Assembly: GCA_964556655.1 (NCBI GenBank)
Contig: CAZKWY010000023.1
Coordinates: 1 to 6,280, forward strand
Direction of reading: 5' to 3'
DNA: 6,280 nt
Source: CAZKWY01 sp964556655
GTDB lineage: Bacteria > Patescibacteriota > Minisyncoccia > Portnoybacterales > UBA2143
The number at the start of each line of letters is the position of its first letter. Within the stretch, counting starts at the first letter, position 1. The notes beneath the pieces were generated by a model, which ran no database searches, was not told the DNA's origin, and saw only the letters and a program-made list of their open reading frames with translations. Of the stretch, positions 1-5,916 are shown piece by piece. Made by a program: the position numbers and the translations under genes.

Positions 1-1
1 G

Positions 2-91
2 GTCGAATCCCTTCAGATGTACAATTTACTGTCTGAAAAAAGGGGTACCCTCCAAGAGGCTAAATTAAAAGTGGTAAAAGAAATAAAATAA
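2..91 (+). CDS. C-terminal tail of an unidentified protein (5' partial)
   Basis: A reading frame is open from the window edge and stops at TAA 89-91, giving about 29 residues ending in TLQEAKLKVVKEIK. That ending is charged and helix-like and reads as a plausible protein tail. Roughly the first 16 residues are encoded by the left palindromic repeat, so the native frame may begin only near base 50 and the upstream part may be repeat-derived. The stop lies 19 bases before the ATG of the next gene, so the two could be co-transcribed. No family can be assigned. The frame could also be chance, since it is short. Confidence 0.35.
   Translation, partial: VESLQMYNLLSEKRGTLQEAKLKVVKEIK
10..49 (-). 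repeat. Left copy of a palindromic GGTACCCC-hairpin repeat
   Basis: Read on the minus strand, this copy runs GGTACCCC (49 to 42), TTTT, then a hairpin module that begins TTCAGACA and ends CTGAAGG. On the plus strand TTCAGA (12-17) can pair with TCTGAA (32-37), extended by two possible G-T pairs, and this is followed by A-rich sequence and GGGGTACC (42-49). The right edge of the window (6232-6270) carries a second copy in inverted orientation. About three quarters of positions match, and the differences are concentrated in the AAAA/TTTT linker and the loop. Linker and loop variation with conserved stems is typical of a dispersed palindromic repeat family. Confidence 0.7.
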
Positions 92-99
92 AATAAAAT
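81..99 (+). repeat. AAAAT pentamer run
   Basis: The sequence is AAAT followed by three AAAAT units. It spans the stop codon of the left partial frame and the short spacer before the next gene. It is A/T-only, could unwind easily, and may act as an AT-rich leader. No promoter hexamers are visible in it, and the next gene has no Shine-Dalgarno sequence here. It may be nothing more than simple-sequence drift in a low-G+C genome. Confidence 0.6.
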
Positions 100-110
100 T
101 AATTAACTTG

Positions 111-833
111 ATGGACAAATATCCCAAAATCAAACTAAAAATTGATATCAAAGAAGATACCAATAATTGTATCAATTTTATCAGAAGCGAGCGTAAGGGA
201 AATAAACGTCAATTTGTATTATGGTTTCTGCCAGATGATTTTAAATATATTCTAAACAAAAACTTTTCAGAAAAAGAGAGAAATAAGATAATCAGAGAAT
301 ATACCAAGCATATTTACAAATTAAGAGAAAAAGATATCAAAGAAGGATTAGCCAAAGCTCAACAGAATTGGCAAGGAGTTAAAAAAGAGTATTTTAGATT
401 AGTTGATAAGATTTTCAAAAACCATCCCTGGCCCAAAGGCAATTACCGAGGAATCATTTCTATCTGGCACATGTTCCCCAGATATGTTAAGCAGAAAATC
501 TTTTTCTTCCCTTATAAACACAAAATCCCCAAACATTCCAATAAAGTCATCGCCCACGAACTGCTTCACTTTATCTTCTTTGATTATTTAGAAAAGAAAT
601 TCAAGTTAAAAGAGAGTTCAAGAATCAAAAACAAGCCAGATGATTATATTTGGAAAATATCGGAGGTTTTTAACAATGTAATTGAAGATTGGAAGCCGTA
701 TCACCAATTATTAAAAGATAAACCCAATCCCTACATCGGTACTGAGAAAATGTTTCAGAAAATGAAGAAACAATGGCGAGAAAAACAGGATATTGATTGG
801 TTGTTAGGGGAGTGGTTGAGTAAAAAGAGGTAG
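111..833 (+). CDS. Putative HExxH zinc metallopeptidase-like protein, family not recognised
   Basis: This is a 240-residue soluble protein, rich in Lys and aromatic residues, with no signal peptide or membrane segment. The only functional signature is VIAHELLHF: His149, Glu150 and His153 form the HExxH zinc-binding and catalytic motif. A second conserved-looking stretch, SEVFNNVIED, offers Glu185 as a third zinc ligand about 32 residues later, the arrangement used by gluzincin-type (clan MA) peptidases. The N-terminal ~100 residues are charged and helical and match nothing I recognise. The start is ATG 111. A TTG at 108 would add one residue, and neither start has a Shine-Dalgarno sequence. 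Codon choice (ATC, TTC, CCC, GCC, ACC) is richer in C-ending codons than in the operon downstream, so the gene may have a different history. The intergenic promoter suggests it is separate from the next genes. The metalloprotease assignment is an inference from the motif; the reading frame itself is secure. Confidence 0.8.
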   Translation: MDKYPKIKLKIDIKEDTNNCINFIRSERKGNKRQFVLWFLPDDFKYILNKNFSEKERNKIIREYTKHIYKLREKDIKEGLAKAQQNWQGVKKEYFRLVDKIFKNHPWPKGNYRGIISIWHMFPRYVKQKIFFFPYKHKIPKHSNKVIAHELLHFIFFDYLEKKFKLKESSRIKNKPDDYIWKISEVFNNVIEDWKPYHQLLKDKPNPYIGTEKMFQKMKKQWREKQDIDWLLGEWLSKKR

Positions 834-840
834 AATTAAA

Positions 841-889
841 GCCGCGATTACATTTGACAAAATTGGGATTTCGTAGTAATCTAAGTGGC
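841..889. promoter_or_regulatory. Interrupted dyad bracketing the candidate promoter (possible operator)
   Basis: GCCGC (841-845) plus GATTAC (846-851) is complementary to GTAATC (876-881) plus GTGGC (885-889), with one G-T pair and a three-base TAA bulge at 882-884. The arms enclose 24 bases that include the TTGACA box, and the right arm overlaps the -10 box. The GATTAC/GTAATC half-sites start 30 bases apart, about three helical turns, which would suit a dimeric repressor. If transcription reads through from the upstream gene, the same bases could instead fold as an RNA hairpin. The function is inferred; the symmetry is seen directly. Confidence 0.4.
854..882 (+). promoter_or_regulatory. Candidate sigma70-type promoter for the operon
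   Basis: A perfect TTGACA -35 box (854-859) is followed after 17 bases by TAATCT (877-882), a weak -10 that keeps the key TA at the start and the final T. Initiation would fall near base 889, about 20 bases before the ATG at 910, giving a very short leader. This is the only intergenic space longer than 20 bases in the window, which supports its being the control region for the six-gene run. The -10 is poor, so activation or a different sigma factor is possible. Confidence 0.45.
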
Positions 890-909
890 GATTATTAAAT
901 GATGATTTG

Positions 910-1818
910 ATGCTAAATAATCCAAATAAATCTAACTTTATAGCAGGAATTTTCGACTATCAGTCCTTTTCTAAAAAAGCCATTAGAGAAAATATTGAAA
1001 ATGGCTTTTTTGATAGGATTGCGAGTTCAGTGGAGTTTTACGCGGATGAGATTGTCGCTCTTTTTACTTGTCTGCGTTTTGAAGTATATGTTTTTGTTAG
1101 AGATAAAGAAAAGATAAAAGAGATTCGGAAAATCCTTAATGATAATAAATTTAGGGTTTTGGATAATAAAAAAGAAATAACCGAGTATCTTGTTCGGCTC
1201 GTTTCGGGCGATTCTTCAGAAATAAGAGCTGAGACCCAAATAGAGAAGCAAGTTACGAATGCTTTTGAGTCGCAGCTTGATCAAGGCGCGGAATTAATGG
1301 AATTGTGCCGGGCTACTCTAAAAAAGGCGGCTTCTTTCCGTAAGAAAAATAATTTCTATAATTACGAGAATTATGCCACCATTGCTTTTAGAATTTTGGG
1401 GGATTTGGTCAAGGAAGACGTAAAAGAATTGTTGATTGTTGGGACGGGAATAATGGCAAAAGAATTCATGAAAGCGTGTAGCACCCGCAAAGAGAAATTT
1501 GATAAAATCTTTATTATGGGCCGCGACAGGCAGAAAGCTAAGAAGCTCAAAGACGATTTATCATTTGTTAATGCCGAAGCTGTTACAACTCAACAGATGG
1601 ACAATGTAATTAACAAGGTTGATGTAGCTTTTGCGGCAGCTGGCGGTAAGTATAAAATTAAGAAATATTCAAAGCCGCTTTTAATTATTGATATTACCTG
1701 TCCGTCTATATTTACTCTGGATGAATGTTCAAGAACAAAAATGATAACAATGTATGATAAAATTTACGAGGATAAGATTAAAGAGGTCAACGGCGCTTTT
1801 AAAGGTAAATTAAATTAG
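910..1818 (+). CDS. Glutamyl-tRNA reductase-like protein, short and divergent
   Basis: This 302-residue protein resembles HemA, which reduces Glu-tRNA(Glu) to glutamate-1-semialdehyde with NADPH in the cytosol. The N-terminal catalytic domain shows LFTCLRFE (51-58), matching the family's TCNR-x-E: the nucleophilic Cys54 and Arg56 are kept but Asn is replaced by Leu. The next block, VRLVSG...AETQIEKQV (95-115), corresponds to VASG...GEPQI-x-x-QV, and Tyr93 sits where the family has a conserved His. The Rossmann domain has IVGTGIMAKE (176-185) and a GRD in place of the usual NRT (204-206), and DITCPSI (261-267) in place of DLAVPRDI. At about 300 residues rather than 400-plus, it lacks the C-terminal helical dimerisation domain. 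The start is ATG 910; TTG 907 is a less likely alternative, and neither has a Shine-Dalgarno sequence. The stop lies one base before the next ATG. The family assignment is solid, but the activity and the real substrate are uncertain, so no hemA symbol is given. Confidence 0.85.
   Translation: MLNNPNKSNFIAGIFDYQSFSKKAIRENIENGFFDRIASSVEFYADEIVALFTCLRFEVYVFVRDKEKIKEIRKILNDNKFRVLDNKKEITEYLVRLVSGDSSEIRAETQIEKQVTNAFESQLDQGAELMELCRATLKKAASFRKKNNFYNYENYATIAFRILGDLVKEDVKELLIVGTGIMAKEFMKACSTRKEKFDKIFIMGRDRQKAKKLKDDLSFVNAEAVTTQQMDNVINKVDVAFAAAGGKYKIKKYSKPLLIIDITCPSIFTLDECSRTKMITMYDKIYEDKIKEVNGAFKGKLN
973..1011. promoter_or_regulatory. Perfect 12-bp inverted repeat with A6/T6 ends inside the reductase gene
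   Basis: AAAAAAGCCATT (973-984) and AATGGCTTTTTT (1000-1011) are exact reverse complements separated by 15 bases. In RNA they would form a hairpin whose 3' arm ends in six U residues, resembling a bidirectional intrinsic terminator. It lies about 65 bases inside the coding sequence of the first operon gene and encodes KKAIRENIENGFF, which is aligned protein sequence. It could therefore be a coincidence of A/T-rich codons, or an intragenic attenuator that is suppressed by translating ribosomes. Only three G-C pairs stabilise the stem, so strong termination is doubtful. Confidence 0.4.
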
Positions 1819-1819
1819 T

Positions 1820-2566
1820 ATGGACAATAAACGAGATGAAATTATTGATAAGATAAGAAAAAGATTTGAGGCTGATGATAGCGTTGTTGGATTAGTTTTA
1901 GCCGGTTCTTCCTCTGATTCCAGTCGAATAAATAAGAATTCTGATATAGATTTTGTTGCGGTAACTGTTAATTTAGGCGGAAGATTTGAATTCTATCACG
2001 AAAAAGGAATCTGGGTAGAAATATTTTATGAAGACGAAGAAAGAGTTAGAAAGTGTTTTGAAGATAACGATGAGATAATGATCAATTGTTTTAAAGATGG
2101 CAGAATTCTGATTGATAACAAGGATTTGATTAGAGAATTAAAAGAATCGGCCATAAATATAGCCAAGGATTATAATCTTTCCGATTATAACTTAAAAAAG
2201 CTAAAATACAGATTTCAAGTAATGTTGCTTAAGATAAAGAACGCTTATCTTGAGAGAGATTTGGATAAATTAATCTTTCTTTGCATGTATGTTTTCCCGC
2301 ATTTGATTCGCGGTTTATACATAGTCAATCATAAAGTCCCGCCAACTTTATGTTTATGGTATGATAGAGATAGGATTTTGGAACTTGAAGGCGGTAATTT
2401 GTTAGTAGATTTATTTGAATCAATCAAAGGTTCTCCAAATGAGCAAGACATTGATAAGATATATAATGTCTTTATGCAATTGAATGATTTTTTGGATTCC
2501 AAAACAGGCGGTGCTTTCAAAGATTGGAAAGACAAGAGAAGAAAACATTTTCAAACTTTTTTATAG
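1820..2566 (+). CDS. Pol-beta superfamily nucleotidyltransferase
   Basis: This 248-residue cytosolic protein has a classic minimal nucleotidyltransferase core at its N-terminus. GLVLAGSSS (24-32) is the GS motif that holds the nucleotide phosphates. NSDIDFVAV (40-48) supplies the paired metal-binding Asp42 and Asp44. The third carboxylate is probably Glu67 in WVEIFYE rather than the more usual Asp. The remaining ~150 residues appear mostly helical, as in aminoglycoside nucleotidyltransferase-like and MNT/HEPN-type proteins, and could bind the acceptor. Enzymes of this fold transfer an NMP to small molecules, proteins or RNA ends, and the acceptor cannot be read from sequence. The ATG follows the upstream stop by one base, so translation is probably coupled. 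No antitoxin or HEPN partner gene is adjacent, so a metabolic role within the operon is more likely than a toxin-antitoxin pair. Confidence 0.82.
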   Translation: MDNKRDEIIDKIRKRFEADDSVVGLVLAGSSSDSSRINKNSDIDFVAVTVNLGGRFEFYHEKGIWVEIFYEDEERVRKCFEDNDEIMINCFKDGRILIDNKDLIRELKESAINIAKDYNLSDYNLKKLKYRFQVMLLKIKNAYLERDLDKLIFLCMYVFPHLIRGLYIVNHKVPPTLCLWYDRDRILELEGGNLLVDLFESIKGSPNEQDIDKIYNVFMQLNDFLDSKTGGAFKDWKDKRRKHFQTFL

Positions 2567-2569
2567 CAT

Positions 2570-3658
2570 ATGAAGGATAAACAAAACTTTAAATTAGAGC
2601 CATTTATTTTTCTTTATATCACTGAAAAATGCCAATTACGATGTCGACATTGTTATATGGGCGATCGTCTTTATCATCCTCAAGAAATGGATTTTGATGA
2701 AATAGTGAAAATTTTAAAATATTTTAAAGTTTTGGGCCATTACAAATTGTATTTATTGGGCGGCGAACCATTGCTTCATCCAAAAATTAAGGAAATTGTT
2801 CTTTCGGCTAATAAGATAGGTTATGAAGTTGTTTTGACTTCAAACGGTCAGTTTGATAGCAAAATGCTTCAAGAGTTTAATCCCGAAATAGTCCATAGCT
2901 TTTCTTTTAGCTTGGATTCCTGCGATGAAGCCGTCCACGATCAGATTCGCGGCAAAGGCACTTTTAAACGGTTGATTAAGAATATTAAAGAAACTCAGGA
3001 CAAGGGTTTTCAGGTAAGGCTGATTTGCACTGTCTCAAAAATGAATTTAGAAAAAAGTTTAGACTTGATTGATTTTTGTTCAAAGCAGTTAGGAGCAGAT
3101 ATGCTTTCTTACCACTACTTTTCGCCAATCGGTTTGGCCAAGAATAGAGTAGACGAATTAATACTTCCTGAAGAATGGATTGATTTTTACTCTAAAATAG
3201 AGAAATATCCAATTCCTGATAATTTCTGGGTTTACTATCCGCCAACCTTTATTTCTTCCGATAAGCTATCTCATTTTACTGGAAGAGGTTATAAGGGGTG
3301 CACGGCTCGTTGGTTTGAACGATTGGCAATTTTACCGTCAGGTCGGATATACGCTTGTTCAGTATTTTTTGATACTAATGATAATTTTGCCTTATGGGAG
3401 AACGGGCAGTTGAAAATTAGAGATTCGAAAAAGACAGAGATGAAAAGCATCTACCAATTAAATGAAAATTGTTTAGATTGTCCTCATCATAACTTTTGTT
3501 TAGGCGGTTGCGGAGCTTTGAGAGATTTGGATAAAAATTTCCCAGGCGTAGTTAATTCTGGAAATTGTGATAGAAAAATTGTCCCCATTTGTCCTTTATG
3601 GACCACTTATGCGGGCGGGAAAGATAGGCCGCCGCGAAGCGTTCAAGAGTTAAGATAA
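2570..3658 (+). CDS. Radical SAM enzyme with SPASM domain
   Basis: The protein has 362 residues. CQLRCRHC (Cys21, Cys25, Cys28) is the CxxxCxxC motif that holds the catalytic 4Fe-4S cluster, and LLGGEPLLHP (62-71) is the SAM-binding GGE motif. The C-terminal part carries a SPASM cysteine set: Cys244, Cys263 after LPSGRIYAC, then CLDCPHHNFCLGGC (Cys301, 304, 310, 314), Cys333 and Cys341, enough for two auxiliary 4Fe-4S clusters. Known relatives mature ribosomal peptides (PqqE- and AlbA-like), oxidise sulfatases (anSME), or act on tetrapyrroles (NirJ, AhbC, AhbD). No B12-binding domain and no obvious RRE-type N-terminal domain is visible, since the CxxxCxxC motif starts at residue 21. The start is ATG 2570, three bases after the upstream stop, without a Shine-Dalgarno sequence. 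No candidate precursor-peptide ORF is seen in the window, so the substrate is unknown. Confidence 0.9.
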   Translation: MKDKQNFKLEPFIFLYITEKCQLRCRHCYMGDRLYHPQEMDFDEIVKILKYFKVLGHYKLYLLGGEPLLHPKIKEIVLSANKIGYEVVLTSNGQFDSKMLQEFNPEIVHSFSFSLDSCDEAVHDQIRGKGTFKRLIKNIKETQDKGFQVRLICTVSKMNLEKSLDLIDFCSKQLGADMLSYHYFSPIGLAKNRVDELILPEEWIDFYSKIEKYPIPDNFWVYYPPTFISSDKLSHFTGRGYKGCTARWFERLAILPSGRIYACSVFFDTNDNFALWENGQLKIRDSKKTEMKSIYQLNENCLDCPHHNFCLGGCGALRDLDKNFPGVVNSGNCDRKIVPICPLWTTYAGGKDRPPRSVQELR

Positions 3659-3667
3659 GAAAAAGTC

Positions 3668-5155
3668 ATGAAGAAAAAGGGAATAAATACAAACGAAGAA
3701 AGAAAAGTCCGAGTTAGGTTTGCTCCTTCACCAACCGGTTTTTTGCATATTGGCGGGGCTCGGACAGCTTTAGTTAATTATCTTTTTGCTAAGTCAAAAA
3801 AGGGGACTTTCGTGCTTAGAATTGATGACACTGACAGAGGCAGATTAGTGGAAAATTCAGTTAGTGATATTATGAAAAGCCTAAAGTGGTTTTCTCTTGA
3901 TTGGAATGAAGGTCCAAAAGTCGGCGGTTCCTTTAAACCTTATTATCAATCCAAAAGATTGTCTTTGTATAAAAAATATATTGATAAATTGATTAAGGGA
4001 GGAAAGGCTTATTATTGTTTTTGCAGTCCAGCGAGATTAGAAATTCTTAAAAGAACCCAAATGGCTCAAGGTAAATCAGCTACAAGATATGATGGACGAT
4101 GCAGAGATTTAACGCCAAAGCAAATAGCTGATTTAAAAAAATCTCAAAAGAAGTATGTTGTAAGATTCAAAGCGCCAAAACAAAAAGAAGTTAAGTTTAA
4201 TGATTTATTGAAAGGCCCTATTAGATTCAAAAAAGAAATAGATGATTTTGTGCTTTTAAGATCAGATGGTTATCCTACGTATCATTTGGCCAGCGTTGTT
4301 GATGATTATTTAATGAAGATAACTCATATAATTAGAGGAGATGAATGGGTTTCTTCTACTCCGAAGCATATTTTACTTTACGACGCTTTTGGCTGGAAAC
4401 ATCCTCATTTTGTTCATCTGCCTGCTATTTTGTCGCCGCGAGGCGGTAAATTATCAAAGCGCGAAGGAGCGGTTAGTATTAAAGATTTCAGAGAGAAAGG
4501 ATATCTGCCAGAAGCAATTATTAACTTTATTATTTTCTTGGGATGGAATCCAGGCACTGAAGAAGAGATTTTTTCTCTCAAAGAATTGATTAAAAGATTT
4601 TCAATTGAAAGAATGGGGGGTTCGCCGGGCATTTTTGATGTGGCAAAATTGAATTATTTGAACGGCTATTACATTAGAACAAAGACAGAAAAAGAACTAT
4701 TAAAGGTATTGAAGGACTTTAATCCTAAAATATCAGAATTAGCTTCGGATAACTTTTTATTGAAAATTATTAAGATTGAAAAAGACAGAATGGTCACTCT
4801 GAATGATTTTGTTGAATTGACTCAATATTTCTTCAATGTTCCTAAATACGATTCAAATATATTGATTTTTAAAAAATCTAATTTTGATAAAACTCTAACT
4901 GGTTTGAAAGCGTCGCTTTCTTATTTAACAAACTTATCCGAATTAAAATGGTCAGAGGATTATTTAAATAAGGTATTGACCGAAATAGTTAAAGAGAATA
5001 ACTTATCAAATGGCGATGTTTTTTGGCCAGTAAGGGCAGCTCTTTCTGGTTTAGAAGCAAGTCCGAGTCCCGCTGAATTGTTATTTGTTTTAGGCAAGAA
5101 AGAATCATTAAAAAGGATTAAAAAAGCTATTGGTTTTTTGACAAAGAAAAAATGA
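3668..5155 (+). CDS. gltX: Glutamyl-tRNA synthetase, bacterial type
   Basis: This full-length 495-residue class I aminoacyl-tRNA synthetase charges tRNA(Glu), and possibly tRNA(Gln) for later amidation, with glutamate using ATP. The Rossmann catalytic core opens with FAPSPTGFLHIGGARTAL (18-35), containing the HIGH-equivalent HIGG. KLSKR (261-265) is the KMSKS loop. A zinc-site pattern is present: Cys117-x-Cys119, Tyr141-x3-Cys145. The C-terminal end has the usual anticodon-domain signature FWPVRAALSG followed by LFVLGKKESLKRI. No key residue is obviously missing, so this may be the housekeeping copy. The core begins near residue 14, and the Lys-rich leader from ATG 3668 is the only upstream start found. 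Nine bases separate it from the radical SAM gene, and its stop overlaps the next ATG. Its position beside a glutamyl-tRNA reductase homologue suggests that Glu-tRNA is the shared metabolite. Confidence 0.95.
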   Translation: MKKKGINTNEERKVRVRFAPSPTGFLHIGGARTALVNYLFAKSKKGTFVLRIDDTDRGRLVENSVSDIMKSLKWFSLDWNEGPKVGGSFKPYYQSKRLSLYKKYIDKLIKGGKAYYCFCSPARLEILKRTQMAQGKSATRYDGRCRDLTPKQIADLKKSQKKYVVRFKAPKQKEVKFNDLLKGPIRFKKEIDDFVLLRSDGYPTYHLASVVDDYLMKITHIIRGDEWVSSTPKHILLYDAFGWKHPHFVHLPAILSPRGGKLSKREGAVSIKDFREKGYLPEAIINFIIFLGWNPGTEEEIFSLKELIKRFSIERMGGSPGIFDVAKLNYLNGYYIRTKTEKELLKVLKDFNPKISELASDNFLLKIIKIEKDRMVTLNDFVELTQYFFNVPKYDSNILIFKKSNFDKTLTGLKASLSYLTNLSELKWSEDYLNKVLTEIVKENNLSNGDVFWPVRAALSGLEASPSPAELLFVLGKKESLKRIKKAIGFLTKKK

Positions 5156-5916
5156 AGCAGCCAATTTCTATCAATGGTCAATGGGATTTATTTTATTCTC
5201 GGTTTTCAGAGCTCTATGATAGATTTTCGCATTATGAAGATTCGAATAATACGATTCTCAGTTTTATCAGGAATGAATTTGAATTAAAGGATAAAATAGT
5301 TCTTGATTTGGGAGCGGGCACGGGCCGTTTTTCTTTGCTTTTTTCGCAATTAGCGGAAAAGGTTTACGCGGCTGAGCCATCGCTCAAAATGTTAAGGGTT
5401 TTAAAGGGTAAAATAAAAGCTGATGGGGTTGAGAATATTTATCCGATTAATAAGGGCGTAGAGAATCTTGAATTGGCCAGTAATTCAGTTGATATAATAT
5501 TTTCTTCATGGGTATTGAGCGGAATTTATAACTGGCGAGCCGATGTGTCAGATCACGAATTAAATGCGAGGAAGAAAAAGATTGAATCTATTATGATGGA
5601 TTTAGAAAAGCTGTTAAAAAGACAAGGTTTAATGATAGTGGTTGAGACAGCCCCAGGGCAATATGGGGGAGAATTGCAGTCCGTTATTATGGGGAGTTCC
5701 GAAGATTTTAGTGGTGATTTCACAGGTTGGTTTGCTAAGCGATTTAATTTCAAAATTATAGAAAAAGAGACTATTTTTGATTTTAAGTCTGTGAATGAGG
5801 CGGTTGAAATATTTGGGTTTGTTTACGGCGAAAAAGCTAAAAAACATATCCTGGAAAAAGGAATTAAAACTATAAAGATGGAAGTGCGTATTATGATAAA
5901 GGAGGTAAGAAAATGA
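5152..5916 (+). CDS. Class I SAM-dependent methyltransferase
   Basis: This 254-residue soluble protein has a Rossmann-type methyltransferase fold. KIVLDLGAGTGRFSLLF (48-64) contains the glycine-rich motif I that binds SAM. AAEPSLKML (73-81) gives the acidic motif II residue, Glu75, which contacts the ribose hydroxyls. The stretch SVDIIFSSWVLSGIYNW (112-128) corresponds to the post-motif strand and helix lining the acceptor pocket. It resembles the small-molecule Methyltransf_11/25 group more than rRNA or DNA methylases, and carries no catalytic Cys or NPPY motif. The ATG overlaps the gltX stop by four bases (ATGA), which implies translational re-initiation. The acceptor cannot be predicted; from context it may be the product of the radical SAM and reductase steps. 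Confidence 0.88.
   Translation: MKQPISINGQWDLFYSRFSELYDRFSHYEDSNNTILSFIRNEFELKDKIVLDLGAGTGRFSLLFSQLAEKVYAAEPSLKMLRVLKGKIKADGVENIYPINKGVENLELASNSVDIIFSSWVLSGIYNWRADVSDHELNARKKKIESIMMDLEKLLKRQGLMIVVETAPGQYGGELQSVIMGSSEDFSGDFTGWFAKRFNFKIIEKETIFDFKSVNEAVEIFGFVYGEKAKKHILEKGIKTIKMEVRIMIKEVRK
5898..5906 (+). promoter_or_regulatory. Strong Shine-Dalgarno site AAAGGAGGT
   Basis: This is a near-perfect anti-16S complement, with GGAGG ending seven bases before ATG 5913. It lies inside the end of the methyltransferase gene. It is the only strong ribosome binding site in the window; every other start has none or only a weak purine run. It fixes the start of the last gene and suggests that gene is translated independently of the coupling that appears to serve its neighbours. 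Confidence 0.85.

Noticed and set aside
1..16. GGTCGAATCC resembles the T-arm of a tRNA.
   Set aside because: Only ten bases match, one T of the TTCGAAT core is missing, and no acceptor or CCA-end pairing can be shown at the window edge. The bases also overlap the palindromic repeat.
10..49. The end repeats as sequencing adapter or KpnI cloning junction, because both contain GGTACC.
   Set aside because: The two copies differ at about a quarter of positions, mainly in loop and linker, which is expected of a natural repeat family and not of a constant adapter.
403..591. Second-frame + strand ORF inside the HELLH gene.
   Set aside because: It lies out of frame within a longer, motif-bearing gene and is low-complexity in composition.
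2329..2535. Minus-strand open frame inside the nucleotidyltransferase gene, and similar minus-strand frames within gltX and the methyltransferase.
   Set aside because: They lie antisense to genes with clear family motifs, show no motif of their own, and have no start signals.
4341..4589. Second-frame + strand ORF inside gltX with hydrophobic residues.
   Set aside because: It is an out-of-frame shadow of the conserved GltX catalytic region around the KLSKR loop.
5138..5166. TTGACA near the end of gltX as a promoter for the methyltransferase.
   Set aside because: The expected -10 position reads CCAATT, and the ATGA overlap already explains expression by coupling.
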